Shown here one piece after another: positions 21,577 to 31,015 of a stretch of DNA of 37,254 nucleotides; the stretch's first letter is position 1; every line of letters begins with the position of its first letter. The translations under genes and the position numbers were made by a program. The DNA is from Reticulitermes lucifugus (lineage: Eukaryota > Arthropoda > Insecta > Blattodea > Rhinotermitidae). The stretch covers positions 23,106 through 60,359 of the forward strand of contig JAKCWW010002212.1 of assembly GCA_026260175.1 (NCBI GenBank), written 5' to 3'. The notes under the pieces are model-generated. The model worked only from the letters and a program-made list of their open reading frames with translations, ran no database searches and had not been told where the DNA came from.

Positions 21577-21894
21577 ATACCGTATGAAAGAACAGATAAA
21601 GTTTCTTTTTTATATTTTAATCTTCCGGTTTTTAGACAGTAGCCTAGATGTAAAGGCACAAAGTTCTGGATCAAAAAGTGGCGATTCCCTAATTAAATTA
21701 TCTCTTAATTTGTCCGCGAATTATATTGTTTCGTTAATATCGTTACCAAATACGTGAATACCAGACTTTTCAAGAGATTAAGTAAGTATCCTTATGGTGT
21801 GTTACTTTTCTACGTTGTGCTGAAGAGACATGAACATATACGTAGTCCTCCCTTAGTTTACTTAGACTAACGTCCTTACTAGAGACCAATCAAG
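21577..21894. other. Nothing recognised
   Basis: AT-rich spacer between the minisatellite and palindromic element P3. Confidence 0.5.
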
Positions 21895-22113
21895 CTTCTG
21901 TATTTTTCGCAGCACTGTAGCTGAGGATTCCCTTCTTCTTGGGTGTGGCGCAGCATCAATAGGTAATCGGTTCCCGAAGTTTCCAAGCAGAACTGCTGGT
22001 TGTTACCCTTGAGTATGAGGCCATTACCTTGTCTCGCAACGTCGAAATCGGATTACCCTTGACGCAGCCTAATATCCCGCAAGAACTGACTCCTCTTCTC
22101 TATTTTTTGTAGC
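21895..22113 (+). mobile_element. Palindromic element P3, old copy
   Basis: Right-half words align with P1: CTTGAGTATGAGGCCATTAC for CTTGAAGATGGGACCGATAC, TTGTCTCGCAACGTCG for TTGTCCCGAAACGTCG, and CGCAGCCTAATATCCCGCAAG for CGCCGCGTAATATCCCAGAAG. The left half (CCTTCTTCTTGGGTGTGGCG, about 21931-21950) is the inverted counterpart. Flanking words at 21895-21913 and 22095-22113 match at about 16 of 19 positions, which may be a decayed target duplication giving an element of about 181 bp. Confidence 0.65.
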
Positions 22114-23058
22114 GCCTGTGTTTTCACGCAGTAAATTAACGTCGTCGGCCTTAACCAGAAGCTACTGTGTCCCTCTCAGTTTCAGCATCCTCATGGTTTC
22201 CTTGACCTTACTGATGGAGCATTTGCAGAGTTGAAATTCAGGGCGTGATAACGCATCTTCTTGCTTCATAACTTTCTGAACGTGAAATATATCATACACG
22301 TGTTTGTTTCCTAGTCCAAACTTCATTACGGGGACATTTAAGTACTTTTTAATTAACGTAACTAGCTTTATTATTTATTGTTGCCGATGAGAATTACGTT
22401 GTTGGAACTGGGATCATGTTTGCAGATTCTTCAAGAACAATGTTGGTATTACATGAGGGAAGAATAACAGGTAGTTTGCATGAAGACCTATGTACATTGT
22501 GATACTATGTCACCGAATTGTTCCTATAATGAGAAATATTTCAGACAAAAAATTTTAGAGAAATCAAAACACATTTTCTGTTCAATAAATTTTTTTCGAA
22601 AGTCATACCGTTTATGAGATAATGTGGAAAATATGGGAGTGTCAGACAGGCTACAGATTACAGTATAATACGACGCATGCACTTTGCATGTCTGACAACT
22701 GCGGCAAGAATACCGAATACTGACACACTAATAATATTTAATACTTATTGTTTTTCCACAGCAAAAATGTTTGTGCGACCGCTCCGCAATATTACGTTAT
22801 ACGTACGTTTCCTGCTTTTTTATGTGTATTCTCTTAGTGATTCTGTACAGATTGTGACGCACACCTAACATAGTGTGATCCTGTTATTTCATATTAGCTT
22901 TTCACCTCCTCGACTAATTAGCTGCTTCGCAAAGAAAGAAAATGAAAGAAAGTCATTATTCTGTAACAACCAGATGAACCTGCTGCAGGGTTTTCCATTG
23001 AAGCCCAAAGCGACATCTTAACCACAAGCTTATTGGCAGCCTTTAGTGGCCCTTTGTA
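22114..23058. other. Nothing recognised
   Basis: AT-rich, with chance open frames only. Confidence 0.5.
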
Positions 23059-23169
23059 ATTTAAGAAAATGTCACACTGTTATCACCGTGCATTTCTATG
23101 AATCAAATTAAATACATAGACCAACAAATGCACCATTTAACTACCTTAATGTAGTGTCCTTCTTGTATC

Positions 23170-23211
23170 ACCCTACACCTGTTTCGGACCTAAAGTCCAT
23201 CTTCATGGGGT
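23170..23211 (-). ncRNA. Hammerhead-like motif, left arm
   Basis: On the minus strand: CCCC, ATGAAGA, helix II GGAC-TTTAG-GTCC, GAAAC (complement of 23181-23185), AGGTGTA, GGG. CCC before the core can pair with GGG after the predicted cleavage site as helix I. Compared with the functional consensus, C3 is A, and one extra base precedes helix II. Confidence 0.45.
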
Positions 23212-23675
23212 CTCAGTATTATTAAAAACCACTAAAACAAGCTCATGTTTACACGAACGTACATCACTCGTATACCGCTATTGTGGTACAGTTATCTGGA
23301 TAAAATTGTAAAACATAAATATGTATATATTTAGTTAAAACCTTATTAAAGTTATGAGATGTATATATGATGTTCACTGATGCGGAAATACTGGCTTTTG
23401 TGGATTGACGTCTCGTGATGCGTAGTCTTACGTTGTGTGGGATCGTATTACGGTGCTGTTTGGACTATCTTTACGTTGCGGAGTGTGTGAGGAGACTATT
23501 TCCGCATCAGTGAACATCATATATACATCTCATAATTTTAATAAGGTTTTAACTAAATATATACATATTTATGTTTTACAATTTTATCCAGATAACTGTA
23601 CCACAATAGCGGTATGCGAGTGCTGTACGTTCGTGTAAACATGTGCTTGTTTTAGTGGTTTTTAATAATACTGAG

Positions 23676-23717
23676 ACCACATGAAGATGGACTTTAGGTC
23701 CGAAACACGTGTAGGGT
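23676..23717 (+). ncRNA. Hammerhead-like motif, right arm
   Basis: ATGAAGA (23681-23687), helix II GGAC-TTTAG-GTCC, GAAAC (23702-23706), then ACGTGTA and GGG. The helix III segment ACACGUGU is a perfect 8-base self-complement, as expected for a hammerhead that acts as a dimer. It carries the same C3 to A change as the left arm. Confidence 0.45.
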
Positions 23718-23889
23718 GATACAAGAAAGACACTACATTAAGGTAGTTAAATGGTGCATTTGTTGGTCTATGTATTTAATTTGATTTAAGAAAATGTGTT
23801 CAGTACAGGAGTGAGACACTGGGATGAACTTTATGTGTCCTGTCAGCACTGCAACGGAACTCTGAAACAGCAACGATAACATTTCACGA

Positions 23890-24096
23890 TTTCAGGCTTC
23901 CGTCGCAGTGTAGATCATGTCTTCATGCTTCTTGGTTATTACGCACCGTGTGTTGGTATTTATTTACTGACGTGTCGGGACATCATATCGGTCCCACCTT
24001 TTTGGTCTACTTGACACTTGAAGATAGGATCGATAGGCTGTCGCGAAACGTCGGTAAACGCCGCATAACAATCTAAGAAGAGCGAAGACCTCACCT
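23890..24096 (-). mobile_element. Palindromic element P4, decayed copy
   Basis: The right half has TTGAAGATAGGATCGATAGG (24018 on), GCGAAACGTCGGTAAACGCCG (24043 on) and AAGAAGAGCGAAGACCTCAC, matching P1. The left half has the inverted forms TTTACTGACGTGTCGGGACA and TTCTTGGTTATTACG. On the left the extension (minus strand GACGGAAGCCTGA) matches the P1/P2 3' extension, so I orient this copy on the minus strand. No target duplication was found. Confidence 0.75.
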
Positions 24097-26626
24097 ACGA
24101 CACAAATGTTTGAAAATGTCGTAAACGTAAAGTATGTGAGATCCACAGCAAGAACTCTGAATGAGGTTTATGTGTACGTTAGGAAGAAAGTAAATTAGGA
24201 GTATATTGTTCAGTGTAAAGGCGGATGTGGACCTACCGCTTGTACTTTCCATAATGTAAAAGATCAAGTTACGTTAATCAAAACTTTTGCCATTTGTTTA
24301 TATTACGGGGCGCCGTTCGTTTAATTGAATAGAAGAACATCAAATTATAGTTGCGTCAGCCTGTCCATGAAGATAATTTTAGTGTGTCTCATCCCATTCT
24401 GCTTTCTAATATGAAACCAAGGAAAATTTCTTTGGCTCAGTCGATACAACTTTATTGGTAAACAAATTCCCTTTGTAGCTATTTATTGTAAACAAATTAA
24501 CTGTTTTACCATTAAAGTTTTCAGCTGAGTCAAAAAAGTTATTCTTACGTTTATACCGTGAAGGTATTTTGATCTTACGTAACAGATATGCGACAGACGT
24601 TGTATGACGAGGATGTATACTTGCCCCTTAACGAAAACTAATAATCACTGTGTTGTGTAGACATGGCCCGAAGAGGAGACACAAGAACTGCATGTATAAT
24701 TTTGGTGAGAGGCTGAACGTTGAGGTCAAGATGTTATCACTCTTGCTTCGTATTCCATGTTCCCGGTTTCAAATCTCTTCACGTAAATTGGTTTTTATAA
24801 TGTTTTTCGTAGTTTCTTTCTCAGGCTCTCCAGGGTTATACCTGTGCAGTAAATATTGTAAATTAGTCCACCAACTGTCCCTTACGTACTCTATCCACTT
24901 CATTATTCACTGGTTATTTTATAATTTCATGCTTTATGAACTTAGCCATGGACACAGCAGTTAAGTAATGCAAGAATAAGTGAATTAAATATATTTTGGT
25001 TAGGAATTGTCTTGAAGTGGGATCACTTAAAACATCGACGAGAAAGTGGCAAAAAGAGATTCAGGCGGGACTTAGAGAAGTTGATGGAGGGTGAATTAAC
25101 TTGCCTGGAGACCGTGTCCAATAACGGGCTTTGGAATTTACTGTGTTGAACTTTGGGGTTCTACAAGTAGAGAGACATTTAGTTAGTCCTGCAGTTTCGC
25201 TGAGAGGTTAAGCCTTCTAAATCTCAGATTAAGTCAGTAACAGATTTCGATTTATTGTCCTTCCAAATGGGAGAGAGATGCTTTAGTACACAGCCCTATT
25301 TCTGCAACAAGTGTTCACGTTACGGCATATAACAGGGTAAATGTCCATGGCTTAACAGATCTCATGATTGGAGTGAAAGGTGTCATTTAATGGTGACTGA
25401 AACAGAAACAGCTTGGGAAACACCGGCAATGTATTAAGCAATGGCACATGTAACTTTGGACACCCCTGCTTGCGACGTATAATGAAGCAGTGATAAGACA
25501 GTTTTGAGGACACTGCTGGGCCAACTGTCAGAAGAATTTCTGAACTATTTATTTCCGAAAATAATAGCGACATATAAAAACGCATTTCGTGGGAAGCATT
25601 AAATTAGCCCGCTATAAGAAACAAAATTAAGGCTGTATATCAACTGAGCTTTAAAAGGTTACAATAATACCATGCATTCACACATCATTATGAGAACATA
25701 TTAAAATAGCCAAAGGTGATACCAAATATGGATCCTTGAAAAAAGCTCCTGCTGAGTTCTCGTACATACAATCTATATGAATGAAGAAAATGAGTGCATT
25801 TTTTAAATTCTCCTAGCTTTATATTAACGGCTACAGCTATACAATTTATTATAGGTGAATGAAAGTGGTCAGATAAATAAGCTGTAAATATTTCAGAGCA
25901 ACATGAGACCTGGACTGATGTAGGTCTGCACGTCTGGATGTGTGTTTCTGCGTTTGATTGATAGTCCATTGCTGTTCTTGTTCATCGGTATGGGGGCAGA
26001 AATTGCCCTTCCAAACCCACGCGTCCTTATAAATCAAAGACGTTTCTATATGTAGCAGAATGGTAAGCTCCTGGACATCTATTCAAATGTCAGGGATTGA
26101 ATTTCGAAACAGCCGAAACAAGGATTTTGTGTGTCTCGTGTTTTGGGGTTGAGATGGGCGGTGTAACGGAGAGGTTAATCTTAACGATTGTAGGAAAGAA
26201 ATGTCCAGCGTGCTATCCTTGTACGTGATACTACCCCAGAAATGCTCTTTCTGAAGTTAAACTTTTTTAAAGCTCAAAGTTAAAAACGTGTACCACGAGC
26301 CGCAACTTTTAATCTGTACATTCTTCCCGCAGACTGAATTATTTCCGCACGACTCTGACATTCAACACCTTTTATTTCCATAATCCATATTAAATGATGG
26401 TGTATGTAGTGGAGACGGATTTTTTCTGCGAAGAAGGAGCAGACATTTTATAGATAATTTACTCGAATTTCAGTCTTTAAAATATTTAAAATAATTAATG
26501 AATCAAATATGCTATTTACAGTTATAATTATGCTAAATAATGAAATTACTAATTCGCAACACTCAGCCCCACAGAATAAACAATATTGTTTCTTAGATAT
26601 TTATATTATAATATCACATAAAATAT
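24097..26626. other. Nothing recognised
   Basis: The stretch is AT-rich with several chance open frames (the longest about 104 codons at 24650-24964) and no domain, tandem or inverted structure that I can identify. Confidence 0.5.
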
Positions 26627-26664
26627 TCCTACATGTTTCAGTCCCCAAGGGATCATCATCAGGG
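26627..26664 (-). ncRNA. Hammerhead-like motif with intact core words
   Basis: On the minus strand: CTGATGA (complement of 26656-26662), a helix TCCC-TTG-GGGA, GAAAC (complement of 26635-26639), ATGTAGG. The core, the GAAAC and a GUA cleavage triplet are all intact, and helix III is the self-complementary ACAUGU. The base pairs of helix II nearest the core are mismatched. The 3' half ACATGTAGGA is identical to the motif at 8.06 kb, so both belong to one family. Confidence 0.5.
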
Positions 26665-26993
26665 AACCAAACAAAGCAATAACGCATAAAACTAATTTGG
26701 CAACTTTTGTGCACAGTAGACATAATGTAAAAGAATCAAATACTTAAAATGTAGACAATCATTCATAGTATAGTTGCAGAACAGTACTGGATCTTGATAT
26801 ACAGCATCTCGGACGCAGCCTACTAACTTAACAAAGGATAACACAATACTGTGCTTTTATTTCTGCCCATTGGTGGTGGTGTCAAAACTTAGAATGTCTC
26901 GGTTTCCATAGAAACGAACGACAAAGCAACAAACGATGAACTACTTATGCTAATTATATAACGATTACTTCACGGACTCTTATCATTTCATGG
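26665..26993. other. Possible body of the element ending at 26.63 kb; nothing recognised
   Basis: The sequence upstream of the minus-strand motif has no coding signal and no matching repeat elsewhere in the window that I can see. Confidence 0.4.
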
Positions 26994-27187
26994 TTGTGGA
27001 CTTCGTCTTTTATATATGACGCTCTGTTACTGGGTAATCGGTTTTCGACATTTCGAAGGTGTTATGTTTCGTCCAAACCTCGAGAACCGGATATTCTGTG
27101 ACGCGGCATCATATCCCGTAAGAACGAAGCCCTCTACCACACCACCGTGAAAACCTGAAGACTCGCATTTCATGGTTCTGTTTGTAG
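26994..27187 (+). mobile_element. Palindromic element P5, with 12-bp target duplication
   Basis: CATTTCATGGTT occurs exactly at 26994-27005 and 27176-27187, flanking a 170-bp insert (27006-27175). The right half ACGCGGCATCATATCCCGTAAG aligns with the P1 words GCCGCGTAATATCCCAGAAG, and the end CACCACCGTGAAAACCTGAAG aligns with the P1/P2 extension. The left half carries inverted equivalents. The element boundaries fall at the same family positions as in P1, which supports a discrete mobile unit. The hammerhead-like core has decayed here. Confidence 0.82.
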
Positions 27188-27360
27188 AATGTATTCTGTG
27201 GTAAGTTGTTCATCTACTAATGCGTGAGTGATTTCTAACTGCGGATTTTTTATGTGCATAGCTGTATATTACGAAGGAAACTGTTGGGGCTTATTTTAGG
27301 GTGGACCCTAATATAATAGCATCTGCACGGAGGAACTTGATGAAATCGGAAAACCTATTT
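27188..27360. other. Nothing recognised
   Basis: Short spacer before the 43-bp array. Confidence 0.5.
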
Positions 27361-27768
27361 CTGGGCCTATATTGAAGCCATGGAAACCTTGAATACGAAA
27401 ATGGCGACATCCGGTAATGCGGTGGCTTCACATAAAACGGAATATGGCGACATCCGTTACCACTGTGAATAAATATACGTATTGAGAAATATTGCGACAT
27501 CCGGTACTTCTGTGGATGTACGTAAAACGAAATATGGCATATTCAGTACTGCACTGGATATACCTAAAATCAAATACGGTGACATCCGGTACTTCTATGG
27601 ATGTACCTAAAACCAAATATGGCGACATTCGTTACTGCTGCGGATATACATAGTCCAAATGTGGAGGCTTTGGTTGCTGCTTAGGCTATATGTAAAACGA
27701 AAGACGTAACATACGGTACTGCTGTGGATGTACGTAATACGAATTATCGTACAGGCAATAACGAAACT
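27361..27768. repeat. 43-bp tandem array, about 9 diverged copies
   Basis: The unit contains GACATCCGGTACTTCTGTGG and ATGTACGTAAAACGAAATAT. Successive GCGACAT-like anchors fall at about 27404, 27447, 27494, 27537, 27579, 27622, 27664 and 27704, giving steps of 42-47. Copies differ at many positions, so the array is old. The period is close to that of the array at the window start, but I see no convincing sequence similarity between them. Confidence 0.85.
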
Positions 27769-28765
27769 ATAAAAGTTGCCCCTGTGCTTAATTAAGTACT
27801 GCTACATGAAGTCGTATGGGGGAGTTCAGGCATAGCTACAAGTATTCTTAATCTCGGCTCTAGGTGGAGCTAAGCAGCTTGTTTCACACCCCGGCTTAGT
27901 TGCCCACGGGGAAGTAGGTCCTGTTGTCCATTCAATGGGAGGCTGGAATTGAGGGCCCAGAGCCAGTCTGGGCGCTTTTGGGAAGAGAATTTTTGGTCCT
28001 ACCTGGAATGGAACTCTTCATTCCTTAGTAGCACTGCTCCTGTCCTTGGCACTATACTGGCTGACCTATGGAAGTGTATTAATAAAAATATATATTGTCT
28101 TCCATTCAACTAGGACCTCACTTGCAATAGCTTCGTCTTCAGATTCATATGTTTATGTTCATATTTACGTAACAAGACTGGCAGTGTACATACAAACGCA
28201 ACAATGAGGAGCGTTCGCGTAACCAATGTTACCGTGGAAAAGCAATAAGTTATTAATATTCTGAGTGTGTGTTTGTAGCCTTAGTTATCCAGCATACAGT
28301 GCGCATGCTCCGTATTAATTGTCATCTGTGGCCTGTCTTTCTGTACAGTATTTTTCCAGTTTACCTTGTAAGGCACGACTTTCGGGAAACAGTTGCTGAA
28401 TGTAAAATGTGCACTTTGATTGTCTGTACAAGTTTTGTCTGAAACATTTCTCATTCTAAGAAGAAATCAGCGAGATATCATAAAAACACATAGGTCTTCA
28501 TGTGAAGCACCCGTCGTTCATGTCGTATTTTAATGAATCTGGAATTTCTCGACAGATTTTCGAAAAATACTCAAATATCAATGTTCATGAAAATCCGTCC
28601 AGTGGGAACCGAGTTGTCCAGACGGACGGACAGGCATGACGAAGCTAATAGTGGTTTTTCGCAATATTGCGAACGCGCCTAAAAACAATATCTTATAAAA
28701 ATTTCAACACCTAAAAGCCTGATTTGGATTCTGAAGAAACAGTTACTTGCTTCTATCCTTTAGTT
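27769..28765. other. Mostly nothing recognised; possible retroelement tail near 28.6 kb
   Basis: The stretch 28585-28640 (GAAAATCCGTCCAGTGGGAACC, then GACGGACGGACAGGCA) has the style of insect retroelement 3' ends that finish in GACGGACAGAC-type repeats. This is a style resemblance only. The stretch 27830-28080 is less AT-rich and may be an old repeat. Confidence 0.35.
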
Positions 28766-28808
28766 AGCTCTGTCTCTCTCTGTGTCTGTCTGTCTGTCTG
28801 TCTGTCCC
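28766..28808. repeat. TCTG microsatellite
   Basis: A run of TCTG/TGTC repeats is preceded by CT-rich bases. Confidence 0.9.
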
Positions 28809-29569
28809 TTGGTTCAACTACATGTTTCAGTATTATGCAGACAACCCAGTCAATTTCATATCAGTTCTTTATATCTTTGATTGTCCTTTCGTAAATAATA
28901 CCAAAACGACGTAGGAAATATTGAGTTACGAAAAGCATGACTGCTCCTCAGTACATGACACCATAAAAAGTGTAAAATTCTTGTATCTCGAAGGTATTTC
29001 AGTGATAGATTTTTGTGAGCTTATTGTAAATCCCCGGCTTCGTTTTCACAGACATCCCTCTTGGTTAAAGTATATAATTTTTCTCTTTGGCTCAGTCGCA
29101 CGCAGTTTTTCACCTCGAGGAATATTAGTGGAGCTTCAGATTACTTCTTTACATTTGTGAAGATTACACAATTCCTTGTTTAACTGTTAAAATGTATTGA
29201 TGTCCTTTATAACAAAGATTAGTTACGAATAATTTTCCAGAAGCCTCGAGAGAATGAGCCACAAGCTTTTAGATTTCCTAAGATATGTAAAGTAAACTTC
29301 CACATTTGCTCACTATCACATTTCTGTTATACAATCTGACCGGTGTTTTCAACTTAAAGTACCAGTTTGTCGTCGCTACCATGTGGTCGGCACCGCAACT
29401 AAATAGTAATTTTGATTGACGACAAATTTACTAATTAATTGTATAATCGATCCAATTAAATTATTTTACTTCATTTAAAACCAAATGTGGAGAGCCACAT
29501 TATTTATCATTTTTTAATTATATATGTTGTATGGTGTTGGAATAGTAAAATTTTATTGTGATTGTTTAG
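28809..29569. other. Nothing recognised
   Basis: AT-rich, with chance open frames only. Confidence 0.5.
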
Positions 29570-29884
29570 AAAATAGAACATAAAAGAAAAGGTGACTCTG
29601 TGACATGCCTGTGCAGGCACAGAGGGGAGGCGAAGGTATAGCTCCAACCTGTTCGCAACCTCGGCGCCACAAAGGGGTGAGTGGTCGGCATCACTCCCCG
29701 GCCGCTTTACCCTCGGGAAAGACTCGGCACCCATTTTACAGCAGGCTGGGTGGGCTTCGGGCCCTGTCTTGAGCTGTACGGAAAATCTCGACGCCCCCCT
29801 CCCGAGATTCGATCAGCCAACCCTCCAGCTCGTAGCATGTCGCTATACCGACTACGCTGTCCCGACCGCCAAAATGGAATATAA
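29570..29884 (-). mobile_element. tRNA-derived SINE, family A, full length
   Basis: On the minus strand the head CGGTCGGGACAGCGTAGTCGG starts at 29870, with the A-box segment TAGTCGGTATAGCGACATG and a slightly decayed B box (TGATCGAATCTCG). The body has GGGCCCGAAGCCCACCCAGCC, GAGTCTTTCCCGAGGGTAAA and GGCGCCGAGGTTGCG. The flanks AAAATAGAACATAA (29570-29583) and AAAATGGAATATAA (29871-29884) agree at 12 of 14 positions, a plausible target duplication. The body is clearly the same as at 15.4 kb. Confidence 0.88.
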
Positions 29885-30699
29885 GCACTTGCAATTTCTG
29901 GGTTCGGCGACATCTGATTAATCATTCGAACCTCATGCATGAATTTTTCAATTTAACGTGTCATATGCAGATTCTAGTACTGTTTGTTGCTTTGCAGCCG
30001 TAAGTCCTGACCACGCTAACATCGATTCATATTAATATTTGTTATGATATTACTTTGATGTAAATTGAGACGAAAGTATTTACGTTGCTGGTCTTACGTT
30101 ATGTGTCACGATACTATAGAATACCTGCACCATGAGCATGTAGAAAACAAACCAACCTTCATGCGGAGAGAATCCGAGCGTCGTAACGTTTTCAAGAGGC
30201 AATTGTAACACCTACTGAAATGCATTGGAGATATCATGTGAGTGTTATCATAAATGCCACGCAAACTCTGTCCAGCACCGCTTTTCTCTTTTTTGAAATT
30301 ATTTTCAGGCCTCCTACGACCACAGTCATTACTAGCACCACCACTACTCTGCAGCGATTCCGTTCGTACACATGTACATGTATGTGTCTCGTTCTTTGAA
30401 GTGAAGAAACAGGAATCACGTTTTTGAGAGAGCAAACTGCTAAAGTCTATTAAGGTAATATAATGACATAATTTGTTGTGTAATGGTTTGCAACTCACCG
30501 TGTTACGTATGTTCATATTTTATACAACGACGCTTCTGTCATATACAGTAATTAATATCACTTATAGCCTGTAAGTTATAAATTATTCATTATAATTATA
30601 GAATAATTGCCTCTGAGACTGTGTTTACGTGAAGTAAAAGCTAGTGATTTAATGTCACCCACAAATACAACAAGCAATAGTTCTAGGCCCTATATGTTT
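29885..30699. other. Nothing recognised
   Basis: The minus-strand open frame 30516-30106 (136 codons) is the longest unexplained frame outside the repeats. It has no signal peptide, domain or motif that I recognise and is within reach of chance for a window of this size and composition. Confidence 0.4.
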
Positions 30700-31015
30700 T
30701 TGGTTATCTTTTTTTTCCTTGGAGCTACAGCCGAAATGAGGCCTAGGCCGCCTCACTTTTGAGGTTTCTAGATCACACACAATTAGACACACACACACAC
30801 TCACACACAATTAGACACACACACACACACACACGGTACGGCTCCTGTGAACGAATGATCAGCTCGTGGCAAAGACCGCTACATACACAACATACAACAA
30901 ACACAAGAGATGAATATGCATGCCCTCAGCGAGATTCGAACCCGCGATCCCAGTAATCTTGTGGCCTCAGACCTACGTCTTCGGCCGCACCGCAACTAGG
31001 ATCGGCTTGGTTGTC
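30700..31015 (-). mobile_element. tRNA-derived SINE, family B, with internal CA repeats
   Basis: On the minus strand the head CCGATCCTAGTTGCGGTGCGG begins at about 31006, with the B box GGTTCGAATCTC and the body homologous to the 10.8-11.15 kb copy (CGAGCTGATCATTCGTTCAC, GAGGCGGCCTAGGCCTCATT). The CA runs at 30788-30834 are an expansion inside the body. TTGGTTATC (30700-30708) and TTGGTTGTC (31007-31015) may be the target duplication, with one mismatch. Confidence 0.8.

Larger units (their letters stand above)
23059..23797. mobile_element. Foldback element with 290-bp arms and 14-bp target duplication
   Basis: The left arm 23101-23390 and right arm 23497-23786 are inverted copies of equal length with no indels and about 7 mismatches counted by eye (about 97.6% identity), separated by a 106-bp spacer. 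ATTTAAGAAAATGT occurs at 23059-23072 and 23784-23797, a 14-bp duplication, so the insertion is about 23073-23783. A 28-bp extension (23073-23100) exists only on the left. Each arm has an outward-facing hammerhead-like motif. Paired terminal repeats in inverted orientation with a one-sided extension are known in Penelope-like elements. There is no coding capacity. The high arm identity implies recent origin or conversion between arms. Confidence 0.92.

Noticed and set aside
28585..28640. LINE or SINE 3' end with GACGGACGGACAGG tail
   Set aside because: Only a general style match, with no second copy in the window and no duplication.
30106..30516. 136-codon minus-strand open frame as a host gene
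   Set aside because: No domain, signal or compositional support. With stop codons at about 7% of triplets, one such frame in 37 kb of six-frame sequence is not surprising.
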